Under the pieces are notes generated by a model. The model made no database searches. It worked only from the letters and a program-made list of their open reading frames with translations, and was not told the DNA's origin. Positions 60,301-64,000 of a stretch of DNA of 64,000 nucleotides are shown here, piece after piece. The stretch is from Betaproteobacteria bacterium UBA3031 (GTDB lineage: Bacteria; Pseudomonadota; Gammaproteobacteria; Burkholderiales; Eutrophovitaceae): positions 1-64,000 of the forward strand of contig DFDI01000014.1 of assembly GCA_002367635.1 (NCBI GenBank), given 5' to 3'. The translations under genes were made by a program, and so were the position numbers. Positions within the stretch are counted from its first letter, which is position 1; every line of letters begins with the position of its first letter.

Positions 60301-60592
60301 GCGTGCTCTTTCTGAGCATGGTTTGCAAGTACATCGGGTAAATAAAGTAGCTGAGGGGCGGCCTCACGTTGTTGATATGATCAAAAATGGCGAGATCGCA
60401 ATGATTATTAATACGGTAGATGATAGTAAGGTGTCCATTAAGGATTCGTATTCGATCAGGAGAACTGCTCTACAAGGGCGAGTCACCTACTTCACCACGA
60501 TTGCCGGAGCAAGAGCCGCGAGCCATGGGATCAGTCAAATGACTGATCTGCATGTACGCTCTTTGCAAAGCGCTCATAGTATGCTTGGCTGA
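57386..60592 (+). CDS. carB: Carbamoyl-phosphate synthase large subunit
   Basis: 1068 residues. Two homologous ATP-grasp halves are seen: the first with [17 protein letters not shown] and [15 protein letters not shown], the second with [16 protein letters not shown] and [14 protein letters not shown]. An oligomerisation region lies between them, and the C-terminal MGS-like domain (about 935 onwards) binds UMP or ornithine effectors. It makes carbamoyl phosphate from bicarbonate, ATP and the ammonia from CarA. greA lies 42 bases downstream, as in Pseudomonas. Confidence 0.98.
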   Translation: MPKREDIQSILIIGAGPIVIGQACEFDYSGAQACKALREEGYRVILVNSNPATIMTDPELADVTYIEPITWQIVEKIIAAERPDALLPTMGGQTALNCALDLAKHGVLEKYSVEMIGASKEAIDKAEDREKFKVAMTKIGLDTPKSMIAHSLEEAIQVQALIGYPAILRPSFTMGGTGGGIAYNKEEFVEIVARGLDASPTKEVLIEESVIGWKEFEMEVVRDRADNCIIICSIENLDAMGVHTGDSITVAPAQTLTDKEYQIMRNASIAVLREIGVDTGGSNVQFAINPDNGRMIVIEMNPRVSRSSALASKATGFPIAKVAAKLAVGFTLDELKNDITGGQTPASFEPTIDYVVTKIPRFAFEKFPLANSRLTTQMKSVGEVMAIGRTFQESFQKALRGLEIGIDGLDERSTDLETVRTEIADPGPERILYVADAFRLGLSAEDIHHVSNIDPWFLAFIEDLVLEEREISSASLQDFDQPFLRRIKQKGFSDRRIGKLLGVDECEVRDLRHSFSIRPVFKRVDTCAAEFDTNTAYMYSTYEEECESRPSSREKIMVLGGGPNRIGQGIEFDYCCVHASLALREDGFETIMVNCNPETVSTDYDISDRLYFEPLTLEDVLEIVEVEKPKGVIVQYGGQTPLKLAAGLHAAGVPIIGTSPEMIDCAEDREKFQKLLSDINLKQPPNRTARNPEEAISLAEEIGYPLVVRPSYVLGGRAMEIVHHQSDLERYMREAVKVSNDSPVLLDRFLNDAIEVDVDAICDGSDVVIGGIMEHIEQAGVHSGDSACSLPPFSLSPALQDELRRQTVELARGLKVVGLMNIQFAIQGEEVYVLEVNPRASRTVPFVSKATGRQLAKVAASCMAGKKLVEMGVTSEIVPPYYSVKEAVFPFIKFPGVDTILGPEMRSTGEVMGIGQSFSEAFVKSQLAAGVLLPTSGKVFMSVRDQDKDKIVDLARELSANGFELIATHGTARALSEHGLQVHRVNKVAEGRPHVVDMIKNGEIAMIINTVDDSKVSIKDSYSIRRTALQGRVTYFTTIAGARAASHGISQMTDLHVRSLQSAHSMLG

Positions 60593-60634
60593 TTCGTTAA
60601 CAATCACGCATTTAAATTGTAAAGGATTTTTGGT

Positions 60635-61111
60635 ATGTCAAAAGTTCCTCTCACGATGGTAGGGGCAGAGAAGCTCCGTGAAGAGTTGCATAAACTAAAA
60701 ACTGAGGAGCGACGGTCTGTAATCAACGCTATTTCAGAGGCTAGGGCTCACGGCGACTTATCCGAAAATGCAGAATATGATGCAGCTAAGGAGCGTCAAG
60801 GTTTTGTCGAAGGGCGGATCATTGAATTAGAGGGGAAGCTGTCCAACGCCCAAATCATTGATCCCTTAAAGCTGGATGCTGACGGGCGTTGCGTTTTTGG
60901 TGCGACCGCGCGCCTCTGTGACCTAGAAGCTGATCGAGAGGTTACCTATCAAATTGTAGGTGAGGACGAGGCTGATATTAAGGGCGGAAAAATTTCTGTT
61001 AATTCGCCCATAGCGCGTGCCCTTATCGGTAAAGAAGTGGGGGATGTGGCGGAAGTCGATGCGCCTGGCGGGATTAGAGAGTACGAAATCCTGACTGTGC
61101 AATACATTTGA
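60635..61111 (+). CDS. greA: Transcription elongation factor GreA
   Basis: 158 residues, the standard length. The N-terminal coiled coil carries the acidic tip [13 protein letters not shown], and the C-terminal FKBP-like domain starts near [11 protein letters not shown]. It enters the RNA polymerase secondary channel and makes stalled complexes cut their backtracked RNA. AAAGGA lies upstream of the ATG. It converges with yhbY. Confidence 0.97.
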   Translation: MSKVPLTMVGAEKLREELHKLKTEERRSVINAISEARAHGDLSENAEYDAAKERQGFVEGRIIELEGKLSNAQIIDPLKLDADGRCVFGATARLCDLEADREVTYQIVGEDEADIKGGKISVNSPIARALIGKEVGDVAEVDAPGGIREYEILTVQYI

Positions 61112-61158
61112 GTGCCATCAGAAGAGCTGAGAGTTTGATTAAGATTTCACGTTCGTCC

Positions 61159-61443
61159 TCAGTCAGTATTTTTTTCGTTTTTGCGGTAGACAATGAGCAC
61201 CTTGCCGATATGATCAATGGGTGTCGCGCCGAGTGATGAGACAATCTCAGACATGATTTTTACGCGCTCTTCTCTATCATCCGAATGAATGCGTACTTTA
61301 ATTAATTCATGGGCATCGAGGGCGATGGCGAGTTCTTTCAAGACCGGTTTACTCAGCCCTTTGTCGCCGATTGTTACCACGGGGTTGAGGTGATGTGCTT
61401 TCGCTTTAAGTTCGCGCTTAACTTTGTCTGATAGTGGATTCAC
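61159..61443 (-). CDS. yhbY: Ribosome assembly RNA-binding protein YhbY (CRM domain)
   Basis: 94 residues from a GTG at 61443, with AGGGG placed ahead of it; an ATG at 61476 adds 11 residues without family similarity. KAKAHHLNPVVTIGDKGLS and the later ELIKVRIHSDDREER are typical of the CRM fold, which binds precursor 50S particles. It is divergent from rlmE with 71 bases between the starts, where ATTGT-AATC-ACAAT (61479-61492) makes a short inverted repeat. Confidence 0.92.
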   Translation of the reverse strand: MNPLSDKVKRELKAKAHHLNPVVTIGDKGLSKPVLKELAIALDAHELIKVRIHSDDREERVKIMSEIVSSLGATPIDHIGKVLIVYRKNEKNTD

Positions 61444-61514
61444 TTTTTCCCCTGAGCAAGTATGTTTTGTAGGCACGTATTGTAATCACAATGGAGTAAA
61501 TAAGTTGCGGCGTT

Positions 61515-62129
61515 ATGTCAAAACGTAAAAAAACTTGGATGCAAGAGCACGTATCTGACCCATTTGTTAAAAAAGCAAATTCAGAGGGCTGGCGATCACG
61601 CGCCTCGTTCAAATTACTGGAGATCCTTGATCAAGATAACCTAGCCATGCCGGGTATGGTGGTTGTTGATTTAGGAGCGGCTCCCGGAGGCTGGAGTCAG
61701 GTGGTGTCGCAGCGCGTGAAGGGCAATGGGCTAGTGATCGCGGTAGATTTGCTGGAAATGTCAGCATTGCCTCAAGTGAATTTTATCCGGGGAGATTTTG
61801 CGGAGCAGCATACGTTAGATGCAATGGAGGCCCTATTGTCAAATCGTGAGGTGGGTCTTGTAATTTCTGATATGGCCCCCAATATCAGTGGTGTGAAGTC
61901 TTTAGATCAGGCCCGCTGGTTAAATTTGGCTGAATTGGCATTTGATTTTGCGCAGCAGTATTTAAAGCAAGGTGGGAACGTGGTCATCAAATGCTTTGAG
62001 GGTGAGGGGGCTAAGCAATTTCGCGAAAGTGTAAAATCCAGCTTCCAAAAGGTCCACATTAGAAAGCCGCAAGCCTCTAGGGATCGGTCCAGTGAATTTT
62101 TTATCGTTGGGTTGAACAAAATTGATTGA
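61515..62129 (+). CDS. rlmE: 23S rRNA 2'-O-methyltransferase (U2552)
   Basis: 204 residues. DLGAAPGGW at 52-60 binds SAM, and the catalytic tetrad K33, D119, K159 and E194 is complete. It methylates U2552 of 23S rRNA in the A-loop at a late stage of 50S assembly and is heat-induced in E. coli. It precedes ftsH, as in E. coli and Pseudomonas. Confidence 0.97.
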   Translation: MSKRKKTWMQEHVSDPFVKKANSEGWRSRASFKLLEILDQDNLAMPGMVVVDLGAAPGGWSQVVSQRVKGNGLVIAVDLLEMSALPQVNFIRGDFAEQHTLDAMEALLSNREVGLVISDMAPNISGVKSLDQARWLNLAELAFDFAQQYLKQGGNVVIKCFEGEGAKQFRESVKSSFQKVHIRKPQASRDRSSEFFIVGLNKID

Positions 62130-62178
62130 TTGAGGCCTTACATAAGTAAATTCAGTCTAGAATAGTATGTTAATTGAA

Positions 62179-62197
62179 GCTCGGAAGTGCTCCGAGC
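62179..62197 (+). promoter_or_regulatory. Hairpin in the ftsH leader
   Basis: GCTCGGA-AGTGC-TCCGAGC is a perfect 7-bp stem between rlmE and ftsH, 12 bases ahead of the GGGAG ribosome site (62210-62214). No T-run follows, so it is more likely a structural or processing element than a terminator. Confidence 0.4.
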
Positions 62198-62220
62198 GTT
62201 AGGTATGGTGGGAGTGAAAT

Positions 62221-64000
62221 TTGAATAATACGATGAAAAACATAGCGGTATGGCTGGTGATCGCACTCGTTTTAATGACGGTTTTTAATCAATTTAGCGA
62301 GCGTCAACAGGAACAATCTTCTGTGCCTTACTCTAAGTTCATTCAGGACGTTAATTCCGGTGGTGTTGCTGGGGTTACCATTGACGGTCGAAATCTCAAG
62401 GTTCAAAAGACGGATGGGCAGCGCTACAGTGTCTATTCACCTTCTGACCCATGGTTGGTTTCTGATTTGCTTAAGGCTGGGGTTGAGGTTGAAGCAAAGC
62501 CGGAGGACGAGCCTTCGCTGCTGATGAGTATTTTCGTTTCCTGGTTCCCTATGCTGCTGCTCATAGGGGTTTGGGTTTTCTTCATGCGTCAAATGCAAGG
62601 CGGGGGTCGAGGTGGGGCGTTCTCCTTTGGGAAAAGTAAAGCTAAATTGTTGGGCGACAACAATAATGGCGTCACGTTCGCCGATGTGGCAGGTTGCGAT
62701 GAGGCTAAAGAAGAGGTTTCTGAATTGGTCGATTTTCTTCGTGACCCTGGAAAATTTCAAAAGTTAGGCGGTCGAATCCCTCGGGGCGTGCTCATGGTGG
62801 GCTCACCTGGCACCGGTAAAACCTTGCTTGCAAAAGCAATTGCTGGGGAGGCGAAGGTCCCTTTCTTTTCAATATCTGGTTCGGACTTTGTGGAGATGTT
62901 CGTCGGCGTTGGTGCTGCTCGAGTGCGGGACATGTTTGAGAACGCTAAGAAAAACTCGCCGTGTATTGTGTTTATCGATGAAATCGATGCTGTCGGTCGT
63001 CAGCGTGGCGCCGGTCTTGGTGGTGGCAACGATGAGCGGGAACAAACGCTTAACCAATTGTTGGTGGAGATGGATGGTTTTGAAACTGGAGTGGGCGTGA
63101 TTGTTATTGCTGCGACCAACCGGCCCGATGTGCTTGATCCTGCACTGTTGCGTCCCGGCCGCTTTGATCGCCAAGTTGTTGTGCCTCTCCCTGACATTAG
63201 AGGCAGGGAACAAATATTGATGGTTCATATGCGTAAAGTACCTATCGCAACAGATGTTAAGGCGGACATTCTCGCTCGCGGCACGCCAGGGTTTTCCGGC
63301 GCTGATTTGGCTAACTTGGTAAATGAGGCGGCCTTATTTGCGGCCAGATCGAGTAAGCGCTTAGTGGACATGACGGATTTTGAGAGCGCTAAAGACAAAA
63401 TCATGATGGGGGCGGAGCGTCGTTCAATGATAATGCCGGAGGCGGAGCGTAGGAATACGGCCTACCATGAGTCTGGTCACGCTGTTGTAGCGAGACTCTT
63501 ACCCAGAACCGATCCAGTTCACAAGGTGACGATTATTCCTAGAGGTCAAGCGCTGGGCTTGACCATGCAGCTTCCTCAGGAAGATCGCTACAGCATGGAT
63601 AAGGAGCAAATTCTTCAAAACATATCCGTATTGTTTGGCGGGCGCATTGCTGAAGAAGTTTTCATGAAGCAGATGACGACTGGCGCATCGAATGATTTTG
63701 AACGTGCAACTGCTATGGCCCGTAGGATGGTGACTCAGTGGGGTATGAGTGATGCGCTTGGACCGATGGTTTACGGCGAGAATGAGGGTGAAGTATTCCT
63801 CGGTAGGTCAGTCACGACGACTAAGAACGTATCTGAAGCCACGCTGCAGCGGGTGGATGCTGAAATTAAGAAAATCATTGATGAGCAATATGGATTGGCT
63901 CGGAGTTTAATAGAGGGAAATCGAGAAAAAGTCGAGCTGATGGCGCAGACATTGCTTGAATGGGAAACTATCGATGCTGACCAGGTCAACGACATCATGG
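62221..64000 (+). CDS. ftsH: ATP-dependent zinc metalloprotease FtsH, 3' end beyond window
   Basis: 593 complete codons are visible; the gene runs past the window edge. The TTG at 62221 has GGGAG six bases upstream; an ATG at 62233 is possible. Two membrane helices (about 6-22 and 101-119) flank a periplasmic loop. The AAA domain has Walker A GSPGTGKT at 194-201, Walker B VFIDEID and the arginine fingers in RPGRFDR. The zinc motif is HESGH at 416-420, with E417 catalytic. It degrades membrane proteins and regulators such as RpoH and LpxC in E. coli. Confidence 0.97.
   Translation, partial: MNNTMKNIAVWLVIALVLMTVFNQFSERQQEQSSVPYSKFIQDVNSGGVAGVTIDGRNLKVQKTDGQRYSVYSPSDPWLVSDLLKAGVEVEAKPEDEPSLLMSIFVSWFPMLLLIGVWVFFMRQMQGGGRGGAFSFGKSKAKLLGDNNNGVTFADVAGCDEAKEEVSELVDFLRDPGKFQKLGGRIPRGVLMVGSPGTGKTLLAKAIAGEAKVPFFSISGSDFVEMFVGVGAARVRDMFENAKKNSPCIVFIDEIDAVGRQRGAGLGGGNDEREQTLNQLLVEMDGFETGVGVIVIAATNRPDVLDPALLRPGRFDRQVVVPLPDIRGREQILMVHMRKVPIATDVKADILARGTPGFSGADLANLVNEAALFAARSSKRLVDMTDFESAKDKIMMGAERRSMIMPEAERRNTAYHESGHAVVARLLPRTDPVHKVTIIPRGQALGLTMQLPQEDRYSMDKEQILQNISVLFGGRIAEEVFMKQMTTGASNDFERATAMARRMVTQWGMSDALGPMVYGENEGEVFLGRSVTTTKNVSEATLQRVDAEIKKIIDEQYGLARSLIEGNREKVELMAQTLLEWETIDADQVNDIM

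Noticed and set aside
62437..62760. 107-codon minus-strand frame opposite ftsH
   Set aside because: It lies wholly inside the FtsH AAA coding region and shows no independent support.
1..64000. Insertion sequences, integrases, attachment sites and CRISPR arrays
   Set aside because: No transposase or integrase frames and no regularly spaced direct repeats were seen; the accessory genes show no obvious mobile boundary.

Overview
This window is a stretch of a gammaproteobacterial chromosome, probably from a free-living aquatic heterotroph. The gene order supports this. leuC-leuD-leuB-asd-fimV-truA-trpF-(trpBA)-accD-folC-dedD-cvpA-purF, lpxH-ppiB-cysS, a grpE-dnaK-dnaJ group, recN-fur-bamE and dapB-carA-carB-greA-yhbY-rlmE-ftsH are blocks known from Pseudomonas-like gammaproteobacteria. 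Base composition is slightly below 50% GC by eye. HrcA, which many enteric relatives lack, is present. I found no tRNA, rRNA, insertion sequence, phage gene or CRISPR array, and no gene-free stretch longer than about 300 bases.

Region 1 (1-14.3 kb) is the accessory part. It holds the end of an aminotransferase gene, a haloacetate-dehalogenase-type hydrolase, a Sel1-repeat secreted protein, a small secreted HExxH protein and an epoxide hydrolase. A TRAP transporter follows, with two near-duplicate binding-protein genes ahead of one dctQ-dctM membrane pair. Then come a PagL-like lipid A deacylase, a 3-hydroxyacyl-CoA-dehydrogenase-like enzyme, a CoA-binding protein next to metY, an MFS transporter and an alpha/beta hydrolase. 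The set suggests uptake of organic acids and hydrolytic breakdown of small organics, some possibly halogenated; this is inference.

Region 2 (14.3-25.8 kb) is information processing and nucleotide metabolism: dnaE, metG divergent from apbC/mrp, dcd, a fold-III ornithine/lysine decarboxylase, thyA-folA and aroC.

Region 3 (25.8-42 kb) carries an MFS gene and then branched-chain amino acid, aspartate-family, tryptophan, fatty-acid, folate and purine genes, nearly all on the + strand: leuCDB, asd, fimV, truA, trpFBA, accD, folC, dedD, cvpA, purF.

Region 4 (42-54.3 kb) is lpxH, ppiB, cysS and the heat-shock group dnaJ-dnaK-grpE, with a sigma-32-like promoter ahead of grpE. A degenerate DUF922 protein, hemH, hrcA, nadK and recN follow. 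Region 5 (54.3-64 kb) is fur, bamE, dapB, carAB, greA, yhbY, rlmE and the first 593 codons of ftsH, cut by the window edge.

The best second-look items are modest. They are the complete dehalogenase active site, the duplicated TRAP binding proteins with a terminator before the permease genes, a promoter that runs straight into a terminator ahead of carA, HrcA without a visible CIRCE operator, and a DUF922 protein that has lost its metal motif. I did not find a convincing previously undescribed multi-gene system.
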